Part shown: one piece after another, positions 17,666 to 25,418 of the stretch
How the letters are laid out: each line of letters begins with the position of its first letter
Position numbering within the stretch: position 1 is the stretch's first letter
From: Rikenella sp031549665
Lineage (GTDB): Bacteria > Bacteroidota > Bacteroidia > Bacteroidales > Rikenellaceae
DNA length: 48,956 nt
Reading direction: 5' to 3'
Assembly: GCA_031549665.1 (NCBI GenBank)
Contig: JAVBPJ010000016.1
Span: 1 to 48,956 of the forward strand
Position numbers and translations under genes: made by a program
The notes under the pieces: generated by a model
Seen by the model: the letters and a program-made list of their open reading frames with translations, nothing else
What the model was told of the DNA's origin: nothing
Database searches by the model: none

Positions 17666-19821
17666 AACAGCAGGGTGAGTTTAATAAGGGTTTCACGGGC
17701 CAAATCGACCGGATCGCCGGTCGGTTCGGCCGGATAGGAATTGGTTTGAAGGGTCCAGGCCTGTTCCATCGGATAGTAGTCGGCGGGAGGCGCCTCGCCG
17801 CGGTAGAGGGCATCGAAAAAGGCCCTCCAGCGCATTTGGTAGAAATCGCGCAGCAGGCCGCTCCACTCCTTGTGGGCGTAGTCGCGCAGGCCGCCGGTAT
17901 TGGCTGCGTAGTGGTTGCCCCAAACGGTGATCTGGGTGCGGGCGTTCCATTCGTACCAATCTTTCTCGGCCGGGGTGTCTCCCTGGCTGCGGGCGGCGTT
18001 GAGCCAGGTACCCAGCAGGAAGCCGGGTTGCGAACCCAGCAGGCGGTCCTGCATCAACAGCAGATCGAGGAAACGGTCGCTCTCGGCACGAAAACGCTCC
18101 ATATCCTTCGCATCGAAAGCCTCGCCCGCCCGGCGGAGCTGCACAACGGCCTGATCGGTGGTGGCTTGCCGGGCAATGTCCACCAGGTCGTATTCGAAAT
18201 TCTTGTTGCCCCGGTAGCGGTCGGCCACGTCGAGCATGGATCTCAGGGCGTCGCAGGTCTCGCGGGGATCGTACCACAGGGGGTTGTGTTTCCAACGCCC
18301 CTGGCTGGGGCGCAGGCAGAAGATGGTTTCGGTGGCCCCCTCCTGCACCGACTCGTAGGGGGGCGCGTAGACGCTTCGGGCAAGTATCCGCCAGGCCTCC
18401 ACCAGTTCGGGCGCCGAGCTTCCGTAACGGGCGCCGATCCAACCCGCCAGCCACGATTCGGCCGAGGGTTTTTCCGGGATCCACGGCAACTCGAAGATCA
18501 ATTCGTGCAGCACGGTGTTGTTTTCGATCGCCTCGGGGGTAGCCCCTACTCCCCTGAGGGTCGCCCCGTTGGGGTGGCTGCGGGCCAGGTAGTAGCCGTC
18601 GATCACTCGTTGCAACTTTCCGAACAGGCCGACGTTTCCGCCAAAGTTGGTCAGCATGCAGTAGACCCATTCGTGTTTCCCGAACCCTTCGGGACGGTAC
18701 CACAACGAGCGGGGATCGCCCCACTGGGGCCGTCCTTCGCTCCACAGGTCGAGCACCAGCAGATCGCCCTTGGGCAGGGAATCGATCATCGGGCGGCGGG
18801 GGTTGTCCTGCCACGACTGAATCACCCAGCGGCTTTCGGGGTTGTGCCGTTTCATGGCGTCGTAAATGGCCCGGCCGGCGGCGTTCAGATCGACGCCCGC
18901 CACGCTGCCTCCTTCGTGGAAGGGGTCCATCGAAAAGTAGCAACCCTTGCCGAAGAGTTTTTCGAACTCCTTATAGTAGGTGTCTGCTATTTCGGCAAAA
19001 CGGGGGTCGGTGGGCTGCAGAAAAGCGGGACGGGGAAAACCGCACCAGGTGCCGGGGTCCTGAATCTCGAGCCCCAGGGCCTGACCGGCGTCGCGCGGCA
19101 CCATGCCGGAGTATCCGGCAAATACGGGGCGCATGCCCCATTGCGCCATCCGTGCGTTGATCTGGAGGGCCAGCGCCTCCTGTTTCTGGTAGTAGCTGTC
19201 GGGATTGGGGCCGCCCCACCCCTCCAAATTGTTCATCAGAAACCACGCCTGAAAGGCGGGGCCGGCGATAAAGCGGTCGATCTGCTGCTGTTCGTAACCC
19301 AGCGTACGCAGGGTATTGCGCCACACGGTGGCGGTTCCGGTCAGGGCCAGCGGCATGTTTACTCCGTGCAGGGCCATCCAGTCGATCTCTTGCTGCCAAC
19401 GTTCCCAATCCCAAAAGGCCATGGAGTAGGAGTAGGTGCAATAGTTAAAATAGAAACGCACCAGTTGGTCGGTAGAGCGGCGTTCGGGCTTGGCCACGCG
19501 GGGCAGCCGCCCTTTCAGCGAGGGGTGGGGATCGTTCCACGAAACATGAATGCCGGCGTGGTGCTTGAGGTACCAGTTCAGTCCGGCGGCAATGCTTACG
19601 TAGTTATTTCCCCGGACGACGATCTTTTTCCCTGCCGACGAGATCTCGAAAAAATCCTGCGCCGACTGCGGGTCGGTTACCTCGAACCGAAACCAGCGCG
19701 AGGTCCCCGGATCGATACGATCGACCAATTCGTAAACGGGATTGGGGGTCGGGGCCGACCACGCCAGGGGAGTCGTACCTGCAAACAGGCAAAACCAAAC
19801 AATGCGCAGGAGGGTCTTCAT
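17662..19821 (-). CDS. Alpha-N-acetylglucosaminidase, GH89 (copy 1)
   Basis: The 719-residue exported protein is homologous to human NAGLU and clostridial GH89 enzymes. These remove terminal alpha-1,4-linked GlcNAc from heparan sulfate or from gastric mucin O-glycans. Residues 1-22 form a signal peptide (AWSA cleavage). The N-terminal small domain is followed by the catalytic barrel with YCTYSYSMAFWDWERWQQEI (129-148) and GVNMPLALTGTATVW (153-167). MDPFHEGG contains the likely acid/base Glu303, and GVGATPEAIENN contains the likely nucleophile Glu430 (human E316 and E446). The C-terminal helical domain completes the family length. It lies 61 bases downstream of a paralogue and overlaps tatD by 4 bases. 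Substrate preference between host glycosaminoglycan and mucin cannot be read from sequence. Confidence 0.94.
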   Translation of the reverse strand: MKTLLRIVWFCLFAGTTPLAWSAPTPNPVYELVDRIDPGTSRWFRFEVTDPQSAQDFFEISSAGKKIVVRGNNYVSIAAGLNWYLKHHAGIHVSWNDPHPSLKGRLPRVAKPERRSTDQLVRFYFNYCTYSYSMAFWDWERWQQEIDWMALHGVNMPLALTGTATVWRNTLRTLGYEQQQIDRFIAGPAFQAWFLMNNLEGWGGPNPDSYYQKQEALALQINARMAQWGMRPVFAGYSGMVPRDAGQALGLEIQDPGTWCGFPRPAFLQPTDPRFAEIADTYYKEFEKLFGKGCYFSMDPFHEGGSVAGVDLNAAGRAIYDAMKRHNPESRWVIQSWQDNPRRPMIDSLPKGDLLVLDLWSEGRPQWGDPRSLWYRPEGFGKHEWVYCMLTNFGGNVGLFGKLQRVIDGYYLARSHPNGATLRGVGATPEAIENNTVLHELIFELPWIPEKPSAESWLAGWIGARYGSSAPELVEAWRILARSVYAPPYESVQEGATETIFCLRPSQGRWKHNPLWYDPRETCDALRSMLDVADRYRGNKNFEYDLVDIARQATTDQAVVQLRRAGEAFDAKDMERFRAESDRFLDLLLMQDRLLGSQPGFLLGTWLNAARSQGDTPAEKDWYEWNARTQITVWGNHYAANTGGLRDYAHKEWSGLLRDFYQMRWRAFFDALYRGEAPPADYYPMEQAWTLQTNSYPAEPTGDPVDLARETLIKLTLLL

Positions 19822-19882
19822 GCCAGGTTCATTTTTAAAGATTCGGACGGCGTGGCGGCGTTACAACGCCGGAACGGTATGG

Positions 19883-22057
19883 CTACTCGATCGTCTGCAA
19901 CAATCGATAGGTGGCTTTGGCGCGCGCAATGGGGTCGGCCTGCGGGGTGATGAAATAGGGTTCCATCGCTTCGGCCCAGGCGGCCTCCATGGCAAAATAG
20001 TCGATCGCGGGGCGCACTCCGGCATTCATTGCCTCGAAAAAAGCGCTCCAGCGCTGGTAGTAAAGGGTGCCCAGAACGCCGCTCCACTCGCGGTGCGAGT
20101 AGTCGTGCAGGCTGCCGCTGTTGGCCGCTATGCGCGGACCCCAGGTGGTGATGAGGGTTTTGGCGTTCCACGAAAAGGTTTCGCGTTCGCCGATGTGGCG
20201 GGCGTTGCGCACCGCCGCGTCGATCCACGGGCCGAGCATAAACTCGGGGCGGGAGCTGAGCAGGCTGTCCTGCGCAAGGATCAGTTGCAGGAAAAGCTCG
20301 GAGCGCTGCCTGAAAGCCGTCGTGTCTTTTTGGTCGTAGCTTTGTTCGATGCGGCGGAGCAGCAGGTTGCCACAGTCGGTGGTCGCCTGCCGGGCCACGT
20401 CGACCAGGTCATATTCAAAATTGTTGTTGCCGCGGTAGAGGTCGGCCACTTCCAGCATATCGCCCAGCGCTTCGAGGGTCTCTTTCGGGTCGTAATGCAG
20501 CTTGGCGCTCCCCCACCCCGACACTTTCGGCATCCGCAGGGCGGGACGGCCGCAAAAGACCGATTCGTTCACCCCTGCCTGGGTCGATTCGTAGGGGTAC
20601 TCGTACACGGTACGACTCAATATATCCCACGCGGCCTGCATTTGCGGGGTGGTATGCCCGTAACGAGCCTTGATCCAGTCGTTCACCCAGTCGGCAATGA
20701 CGGGTTTTTGGTCGCGCCAGGGCAGCTCGAACAGCAGTTCGTACATCACGGGGTTGTTTTCGATGGCTTCGGCCGTAACGCCCACGCCCCGCAGGAATTG
20801 CCCGTTCTTATGTTCCTTGGCCAGGTAGTAGCCGTCCGCCACGCGTTGGAGTTTGCCTGCCATTCCCACGTTGCCGCCAAAGTTGAGCAGCATGCAGTAG
20901 ACCCAGTCGTGGCGACCGTGTCCCTCGGCCCGTACCCAGGGCGATTTCGGGTCGCCCCATTGGGGACGCGACTCAGCCACCAGGTCCAAGACGATGACTC
21001 CGCCCGCGGGAAGGTCGCGGATCATCGCGGGCCGGGGGTTGTCCTGCCAGCCCTGGATCACCCACGACGAACCGGCGCTGGCCTGCCTCATGGCGTTGAA
21101 GATCGCCTCGCCCGAGGCTTTCATGTCCACGCCGTCGGTATTCCCCCCCTCGTGGAAAGGATCCATCGAGTAGTATTTCGCTTTGCCGAAGAGTTTTTCC
21201 ATCTCCTGGTAGTAGATGCCCGCTATTTCGGCGAAACGCGGGTCGGTGGGCAGCAGGAAGGCGGGGCGCTGAAAGCCGCACCAGGTGCCGGGGTCTTTCA
21301 CGTTGAGGCCCAGCTTGGCCTTGGCGTCGTGAGGCACCATGCCCGCATAGCCCGGAAAGACGGGATCGATGCCCCATTCGCGGTAACGGGCCACGATTTT
21401 TTGTTGCAGCTCGACCTGCTCGTCGTACCAGGTTTGCGAGTTGGGGCCTCCCCAACCCTCCAGATTGTTCATCAGAAACCAGGCCTGGTGCGCCGGACCG
21501 GCGACGAAGCGGTCGATCTCGTCGGCGGCATAGCCCAGCCGCGCCAGCGTGTTTTTCCACACGGTAGCCGTACCGGTCAGCGCCAGCGGCATATTCACTC
21601 CGTGCAGGGCCATCCAGTCGATCTCCTGCTGCCAGCGGCTCCAGTCCCAAAAGGCCATCGTGTACGAAAAAGTGCAATAGTTGAAGTAGTAGCGCGTCAA
21701 CATGGCGGTGGAACGGCGCTCGGGCGTGGCCACTTTGGGCAACGGCCCCTGCAGCGAGGGGTGCGGATTGTTCCAGGCCACCTGAATGCCGGCGTGGTAT
21801 TTCAAATACCAATTCAGCCCCGTGGCAATGCTGATGTAGTTGTTCCCCTTGACCACCACCTTGTTGCCGGCGGACGACAGTTCGAAGAAATCCTCGGCGG
21901 ACTGCGGGTCGACCACCTCGAAGCGGAATTTGGAGGAGGCGCCGGGGTCGATCCGGTCTACCAACGCATAAACAGGGTTTGATGATTTGGCCCCGAAAGC
22001 CAATGAGGCAACCCCCGAAAAAAGAATGAGGAACAGGTGCAATCGGAAGGTTTTCAT
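19883..22057 (-). CDS. Alpha-N-acetylglucosaminidase, GH89 (copy 2)
   Basis: The 724-residue paralogue of the downstream copy has the same layout: signal peptide (residues 1-22, ending AFGA), N-terminal domain, and catalytic barrel with FWDWSRWQQEIDWMALHGVN and NNLEGWGGPN. MDPFHEGG supplies the acid/base near Glu303 and GVGVTAEAIENN the nucleophile Glu near 430. The two copies are clearly homologous throughout but diverged, which points to an old tandem duplication or differing specificity rather than a recent copy. The start lies 26 bases after the SRPBCC stop. Both enzymes are likely periplasmic; neither has a lipobox. Confidence 0.94.
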   Translation of the reverse strand: MKTFRLHLFLILFSGVASLAFGAKSSNPVYALVDRIDPGASSKFRFEVVDPQSAEDFFELSSAGNKVVVKGNNYISIATGLNWYLKYHAGIQVAWNNPHPSLQGPLPKVATPERRSTAMLTRYYFNYCTFSYTMAFWDWSRWQQEIDWMALHGVNMPLALTGTATVWKNTLARLGYAADEIDRFVAGPAHQAWFLMNNLEGWGGPNSQTWYDEQVELQQKIVARYREWGIDPVFPGYAGMVPHDAKAKLGLNVKDPGTWCGFQRPAFLLPTDPRFAEIAGIYYQEMEKLFGKAKYYSMDPFHEGGNTDGVDMKASGEAIFNAMRQASAGSSWVIQGWQDNPRPAMIRDLPAGGVIVLDLVAESRPQWGDPKSPWVRAEGHGRHDWVYCMLLNFGGNVGMAGKLQRVADGYYLAKEHKNGQFLRGVGVTAEAIENNPVMYELLFELPWRDQKPVIADWVNDWIKARYGHTTPQMQAAWDILSRTVYEYPYESTQAGVNESVFCGRPALRMPKVSGWGSAKLHYDPKETLEALGDMLEVADLYRGNNNFEYDLVDVARQATTDCGNLLLRRIEQSYDQKDTTAFRQRSELFLQLILAQDSLLSSRPEFMLGPWIDAAVRNARHIGERETFSWNAKTLITTWGPRIAANSGSLHDYSHREWSGVLGTLYYQRWSAFFEAMNAGVRPAIDYFAMEAAWAEAMEPYFITPQADPIARAKATYRLLQTIE

Positions 22058-22083
22058 CGCGGCGGGGGTTTTAGTTTGGGGGA

Positions 22084-22494
22084 TTAAATGTGCGCGTTAT
22101 TGAATGCGTGGGCGATCTGTTCGGCCAGGGTGTCGACGGCGTGTTGCAATTTGCCCCCGAGCATCATTTTCATCATCATGTTGAGTTCCACGTCCAGCAC
22201 AATGTGCAGACGGGTCTCCTGGGGGGCCTGGGCTTCGAGCTGCAGGGCAAAGGCGAACGGGAACGGAAGTCCGCACTCGTCGCCCACCACCCGGATGGTG
22301 TGCGAGGGGAGGCGGTCGGCCATCTTCAACCCGATTTGGATTCCCTGCGCTTTGAACGAGCAGTGTTCTTCGGTGGCTTCCCACCCCTCGACCCGCTGGC
22401 CGAGGATGGGGGTGAAGTTCGAGAACGACGAAAGGGCGCCGTAGATGGTGTGGTCGGCCCGTTGGATATCTACTTTCTTGCTGGTGTATTTCAT
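22084..22494 (-). CDS. SRPBCC (START-like) domain protein
   Basis: The 136-residue soluble protein resembles the SRPBCC/polyketide-cyclase-like family found next to pyrE in Bacteroidetes. MKYTSKKVDIQRADHTIYGA is typical of the N-terminus, in which a beta strand leads into the first helix. It has no signal peptide. SRPBCC proteins have a hydrophobic ligand pocket, but the ligand is unknown for this branch. The start at 22494 is preferred to in-frame upstream codons because the homology begins there. It lies 17 bases after pyrE and 26 bases before GH89 copy 2. Confidence 0.8.
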   Translation of the reverse strand: MKYTSKKVDIQRADHTIYGALSSFSNFTPILGQRVEGWEATEEHCSFKAQGIQIGLKMADRLPSHTIRVVGDECGLPFPFAFALQLEAQAPQETRLHIVLDVELNMMMKMMLGGKLQHAVDTLAEQIAHAFNNAHI

Positions 22495-22511
22495 GGGAGA
22501 GGAGTGCGCGT

Positions 22512-23144
22512 TTACTGATTCCAGGTATCGGGGCTTTGGCGCCAGGCGCGGAGGGTTTCCACCTCTTCGGGCTGCACGTATCCCTGGGCCTGGGCCAATT
22601 CGATCAGGGCGTTGTAGTTGCTCAGGGTTGTGAGTTCGACCCCCGCGGCGCGGAAGTTGGCTTCGGCCTGCGGAAAACCGTAGGTGAAAATGGCCACCAT
22701 GCCCAATACGTCGCATCCCGCGGCCCGCAGGGCTTCGACGGCGCTGAGGCTGCTGCCGCCGGTCGAGATCAGGTCTTCGATCACCACCACCTTGTCGCCG
22801 GGGGTGAACGCTCCCTCGACCTGATTGGCCAGACCGTGTCCCTTGGGTGCGGAGCGGACGTAGATGAAGGGCTTTCCCAACGCCTCGGCCGCCAGCACGC
22901 CGCAGGCGATGGCTCCGGTGGCCACGCCGGCCACCACGCCGGCTTCGGGATATTTCTGCCGGATGATCTGCGCAAAGGCTTCGTAAATTTCCTTGCGGGC
23001 GGCGGGATAGGAGAGGGTTTTCCGGTTATCGCAATAGATGGGCGAACGCCAGCCGCTGGCCCAGGTGAACGGGTTTGCGGGACTGAGTTTTATTGCCTTA
23101 ATTTGCAGCAAGGTCTGAGCTATTTGTTTCTCGATCGGATTCAT
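22512..23144 (-). CDS. pyrE: Orotate phosphoribosyltransferase
   Basis: The 210-residue cytoplasmic enzyme joins orotate to PRPP to form OMP, the fifth step of pyrimidine synthesis. The conserved LLQIKAIKLSPANPFTWASG and SPIYCDNRKTLSYP motifs lie in the first 52 residues, and the PRPP-binding loop VVVIEDLISTGGSSLSAVEA near 116-135. The start at 23144 (MNPIEKQIAQTLLQIKAIKL) aligns with other Bacteroidales PyrE proteins. Only 3 bases separate this ATG from the ATG of the divergent NUDIX gene, so the pyrE promoter must lie inside the NUDIX coding sequence. It heads the minus-strand run through tatD. Confidence 0.96.
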   Translation of the reverse strand: MNPIEKQIAQTLLQIKAIKLSPANPFTWASGWRSPIYCDNRKTLSYPAARKEIYEAFAQIIRQKYPEAGVVAGVATGAIACGVLAAEALGKPFIYVRSAPKGHGLANQVEGAFTPGDKVVVIEDLISTGGSSLSAVEALRAAGCDVLGMVAIFTYGFPQAEANFRAAGVELTTLSNYNALIELAQAQGYVQPEEVETLRAWRQSPDTWNQ

Positions 23145-23147
23145 GGA

Positions 23148-23780
23148 ATGAAAAAAGTTTTTTTTGCGGATCGCAGCCTGCTCTTTTGCACGGCGGCCGA
23201 ACACGAATCGCTTCCGGCCCGGGAACAGGCCATCGCTTTCGACTTCGCCACCGTACGTCAGGGAGAATTCCGGCTACTCGAAAGAACAAATTTGCTCAAA
23301 ATTTTCGAAACGGCCAAATCGATTCACTGCCTGTGCGATACCCCGGCCCAAGCCGACGAGCTTTTCGAACGGTTGGCCCGAAATTTCACCCGGATCGATG
23401 CGGCCGGAGGGGTGGTCCGTTCGCCTCGGGGCGAACTGCTGATGATTTTTCGAAACGGGCGCTGGGACCTGCCCAAAGGGAAACGCGAGGAGGGTGAATC
23501 CATGGCCGAATGCGCCCTGCGCGAGGTGGAGGAAGAGTGCGGCATCTCGCGGCCGACCCTCGGGCCGCTCCTGGGCAGCACGTACCACACCTACCTGCTC
23601 GACCAAACGCCCGTGCTCAAACAAACCGCCTGGTTCGCCATGGGGCATCCGGCCGACCAAACGCCCACGCCGCAACTCGAGGAGGGGATCACCGAAATCC
23701 GCTGGGTCGACCCGACCGTACTGGCCGACTACCTCAAGAATAGCTACCCCTCCATCCGGGATATCCTGACCCGGGACTGA
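23148..23780 (+). CDS. NUDIX hydrolase
   Basis: The 210-residue protein has an N-terminal extension (MKKVFFADRSLLFC, residues 1-80) common in Bacteroidetes NUDIX proteins, then a NUDIX fold. The box GX5EX7REUXEEXGU is perfect at residues 111-133 (GKREEGESMAECALREVEEE, then CGI). The catalytic glutamates of REVEEE are intact. Substrates of the family are nucleoside diphosphates linked to another moiety; the specific one is not deducible. It is divergent from pyrE with 3 bases between start codons, so its promoter lies within pyrE. The start is supported by the conserved FFADR beginning. Confidence 0.9.
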   Translation: MKKVFFADRSLLFCTAAEHESLPAREQAIAFDFATVRQGEFRLLERTNLLKIFETAKSIHCLCDTPAQADELFERLARNFTRIDAAGGVVRSPRGELLMIFRNGRWDLPKGKREEGESMAECALREVEEECGISRPTLGPLLGSTYHTYLLDQTPVLKQTAWFAMGHPADQTPTPQLEEGITEIRWVDPTVLADYLKNSYPSIRDILTRD

Positions 23781-23795
23781 TCCGGTCTTGCCTAC

Positions 23796-23828
23796 AAAAA
23801 AGCGCCCCCGCCTTTCGGACAGGGGCGC
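23796..23828 (-). terminator. Strong intrinsic terminator, minus strand
   Basis: On the minus strand an 11-bp stem starting GCGCCCC and ending GGGGCGC (loop CGAAA) is followed by TTTTTT. On the plus strand no U-run follows, so it does not serve the NUDIX gene that ends at 23780. No protein gene lies upstream of it on the minus strand, so it most simply terminates a non-coding transcript from the promoter at 23978-24008. Confidence 0.85.
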
Positions 23829-23885
23829 CATCCATAAACCCGGATAGGTGATTGGCATAAAGGAATAGGGCTACACGTATATCTT

Positions 23886-23917
23886 CTTGTATAATTTCTT
23901 TCGTTTCCGTACCTTTA
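23886..23917 (+). promoter_or_regulatory. Possible promoter of the S24-type regulator
   Basis: CTTG, 20 bases, then TACCTTTA matches the consensus except for the last base. Transcription would start near 23924, leaving a leader of about 100 bases that overlaps the 5' part of the candidate ncRNA in antisense. Confidence 0.35.
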
Positions 23918-23977
23918 CCCGCTGAGAGTTATGCCATGCTCGCCAGTGGATCGATCCTGAAATTCAATATCACAGTG

Positions 23978-24008
23978 CAAATATACAATATAAAATTGTA
24001 ATTCCAAC
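23978..24008 (-). promoter_or_regulatory. Perfect Bacteroidetes promoter for the candidate ncRNA
   Basis: On the minus strand GTTG (24008-24005), 19 bases, and TATATTTG (23985-23978) match the house-keeping consensus. It points away from the S24 regulator gene and toward the terminator at 23796-23828. Confidence 0.8.
23984..24000. promoter_or_regulatory. Palindromic operator candidate TACAAT-N5-ATTGTA
   Basis: This perfect 6-bp inverted repeat with a 5-base AT-rich centre lies between the -33 and -7 elements of the ncRNA promoter, and 26 bases before the ATG of the S24-type regulator. Position and symmetry suit a dimeric repressor that would shut off the ncRNA and control its own gene. That link is inference. 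Confidence 0.55.
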
Positions 24009-24025
24009 TTTTCAACTCGATTTTT

Positions 24026-24646
24026 ATGACCGACTGGCAGCGACTGGAACAGGTGATTAAGTGGACGGGGCTCTCCACCAATGCGTTCGCATTGGGAATC
24101 GGGCTCAAGCGGTCGGAAAATCTGTACCAGATCAAACGGGGGAATCACGGCATCAGCAAGGAGCTGGCCGAACTGATCGGCGCAAAGTATCCTTCGATCC
24201 GGGCTGCGTGGCTGCTCACGGGCGAGGGATCGATGCAGGGCGCCACCTCGGAGAGCGGCTCTGCGCCGCCGGACGGAATCCCTTACTACGACGTGGAGGC
24301 GGGACGGCTCAACCGCCTGCCGGAACAACCCGCCTGCACCCTGAGCCTTCCTCCCTTCGGGCCGTGCGACCTGGCGATCAATGCTTCGGGACGGGCCATG
24401 GAGCCGGAAATTCCCAACGGTTCGATTGTTTTATTGCGCGAGACGGGCCTCGAAACGCTCCTGCCCGGCGAGGTCTACGCGGTGGTAACAGCCGACCTGG
24501 CCGCGCTGCGCTACGTGCGCCTCACGCCCAACGGAGACCTTTTGCTACAGGCTGCCAACCGGGCCGATTTCGACGACCTGGTGATCGCACGCCAACAGCT
24601 CCGCCGCCTCTATCAGGTGCGGGGGGTACTGACCAAACGCGGCTGA
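24026..24646 (+). CDS. XRE-like HTH / S24 LexA-fold transcriptional regulator, protease residues lost
   Basis: The 206-residue protein has an N-terminal helix-turn-helix (residues 5-68; IGLKRSENLYQIKRGNHGIS is the recognition region) and a C-terminal S24 (LexA/CI) fold. In active S24 proteins the motif is G-(D/R)-S-M-x-P. Here it reads SGRAMEPEIPNGS, so the catalytic Ser is Ala124. The Lys expected in the VxVKR-like strand is Leu161 (DLAALRYV). Self-cleavage should therefore be impossible, and the domain probably only dimerises or senses a ligand. A palindrome lies just upstream. It is not obviously part of a prophage; the neighbours are chromosomal genes. Confidence 0.85.
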   Translation: MTDWQRLEQVIKWTGLSTNAFALGIGLKRSENLYQIKRGNHGISKELAELIGAKYPSIRAAWLLTGEGSMQGATSESGSAPPDGIPYYDVEAGRLNRLPEQPACTLSLPPFGPCDLAINASGRAMEPEIPNGSIVLLRETGLETLLPGEVYAVVTADLAALRYVRLTPNGDLLLQAANRADFDDLVIARQQLRRLYQVRGVLTKRG

Positions 24647-24860
24647 CGCGGGGTCGATCCAAGGGGCGGTTTCTTTCCCGATCGACAGACGATGAATGTC
24701 CCGCTATAAACAGCGGAAAGAGCGCCTGTTCCCCTGCCGGCGGTGGAATGCGGGAGGGGCTGTTCCCTGCCTGACGAGCGCCCCGGCGTCGCCCCGTTGT
24801 GAAGCGGAGGAGTACTCTTTCATTTGGCCATCTCGCAAACTCCCCGACCGACCACAATGC

Positions 24861-24900
24861 AAAAAAATCGAGAGGGCCCCGTGCGGGGCCCTCTCGATTT
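24861..24900 (-). terminator. Terminator of the exbBD operon
   Basis: A 13-bp perfect stem TCGAGAGGGCCCC / GGGGCCCTCTCGA (loop GCAC on the minus strand) is followed by TTTTTTT on the minus strand, 22 bases past the last exbD stop. On the plus strand only TTT follows, so it may also stop the S24 regulator transcript weakly. The 215 bases between the regulator stop and this hairpin hold no gene that I can support. Confidence 0.9.
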
Positions 24901-24921
24901 AAAGGGAAAACACGTTCCTGC

Positions 24922-25416
24922 TTATTCTCCGGGTACGGAGGGAGCTCCCTGGCTGGCTGAATAGCTGATGCTCAAGGCATTCGCACGGCGCAACTCTTGC
25001 TTAACGTCGGTTACCAAACCCATGCGGACGTTTTTGTCGATTTTCAGACTAACGGTCATGTCGGGACGGTCTTTTTCGCTGAGTTTATCGCGTTCTGCGG
25101 CGATGAACTGAGTGATGTGTTCCTTTGTACTGAAGCTGTCGTTGAGCTGGATCCGCGGCGAGTCGCCGAACTGGGACCGGAGGTTCCGCACCGGCGGGCC
25201 GATGTAGATGTAGCTCGCCAATGACTTCTTCTCAAGCCGTTGCACTTCGGAGGCGCTCGGGGTCTTGATTTCCACTTTCATCTCCTGTTCACGCATCGAG
25301 GTCGATACCATGAAGAAAAACAGGAGCATGAACACGATGTCGGGGAGCGACGCGGTGGAGATGGCGGGGGTTCCTTTTTCCCCTCCTTTCCGAATGGTCT
25401 TTTGTTGTGCTGCCAT
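24922..25416 (-). CDS. exbD: ExbD/TolR-family energy transducer (second ExbD)
   Basis: This 164-residue inner-membrane protein is a component of the proton channel that powers TonB-dependent outer-membrane transport. One membrane span near residues 21-42 (TASLPDIVFMLLFFFMVSTS) contains the proton-carrying Asp in LPDIVF. A periplasmic domain follows (about 45-164). It starts 2 bases after the stop of the first ExbD gene. Two different ExbD genes in one operon are normal for Bacteroidetes. The call is firm for family; the precise partner receptor is unknown. Confidence 0.9.
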   Translation of the reverse strand: MAAQQKTIRKGGEKGTPAISTASLPDIVFMLLFFFMVSTSMREQEMKVEIKTPSASEVQRLEKKSLASYIYIGPPVRNLRSQFGDSPRIQLNDSFSTKEHITQFIAAERDKLSEKDRPDMTVSLKIDKNVRMGLVTDVKQELRRANALSISYSASQGAPSVPGE

Positions 25417-25418
25417 AA

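Larger units (their letters stand above)
23796..23972 (-). ncRNA. Candidate small non-coding RNA (about 177 nt)
   Basis: The RNA is defined by a perfect promoter (GTTG-N19-TATATTTG, 24008-23978) and a strong intrinsic terminator (23796-23828) on the minus strand. Between them the only ATG frames are two codons long (ATGGCATAA) or read through the terminator. Long-range pairing is possible: TGGCATAA (near 23934) with TTATGCCA (near 23856) closes a large central loop. ATCCA with TGGAT forms an outer helix, giving a rod-like shape that loosely recalls 6S RNA. Identity is unproven. It is divergent from the S24 repressor gene, and its promoter contains a palindrome. Start and end are estimates. 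Confidence 0.6.

Noticed and set aside
19742..21982. 746-codon open frame on the plus strand, and 17746-19950 (734 codons)
   Set aside because: Both are mirror frames of the two GH89 genes; similarity between them only reflects the paralogy of the true genes.
15053..23144. Genomic island or prophage
   Set aside because: No integrase, transposase, direct repeats or tRNA-end duplication flanks this region; gene content is ordinary chromosomal.
23915..23940. TPP-riboswitch-like CTGAGAG near TTACCCG on the plus strand
   Set aside because: The second conserved half (TGATCTGG, CCAGCG) is absent and the following gene is not thiamine related.
24696..24902. Small gene of 68 codons between the regulator and exbD
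   Set aside because: The frame runs through the exbBD terminator hairpin and its translation has no protein-like pattern.
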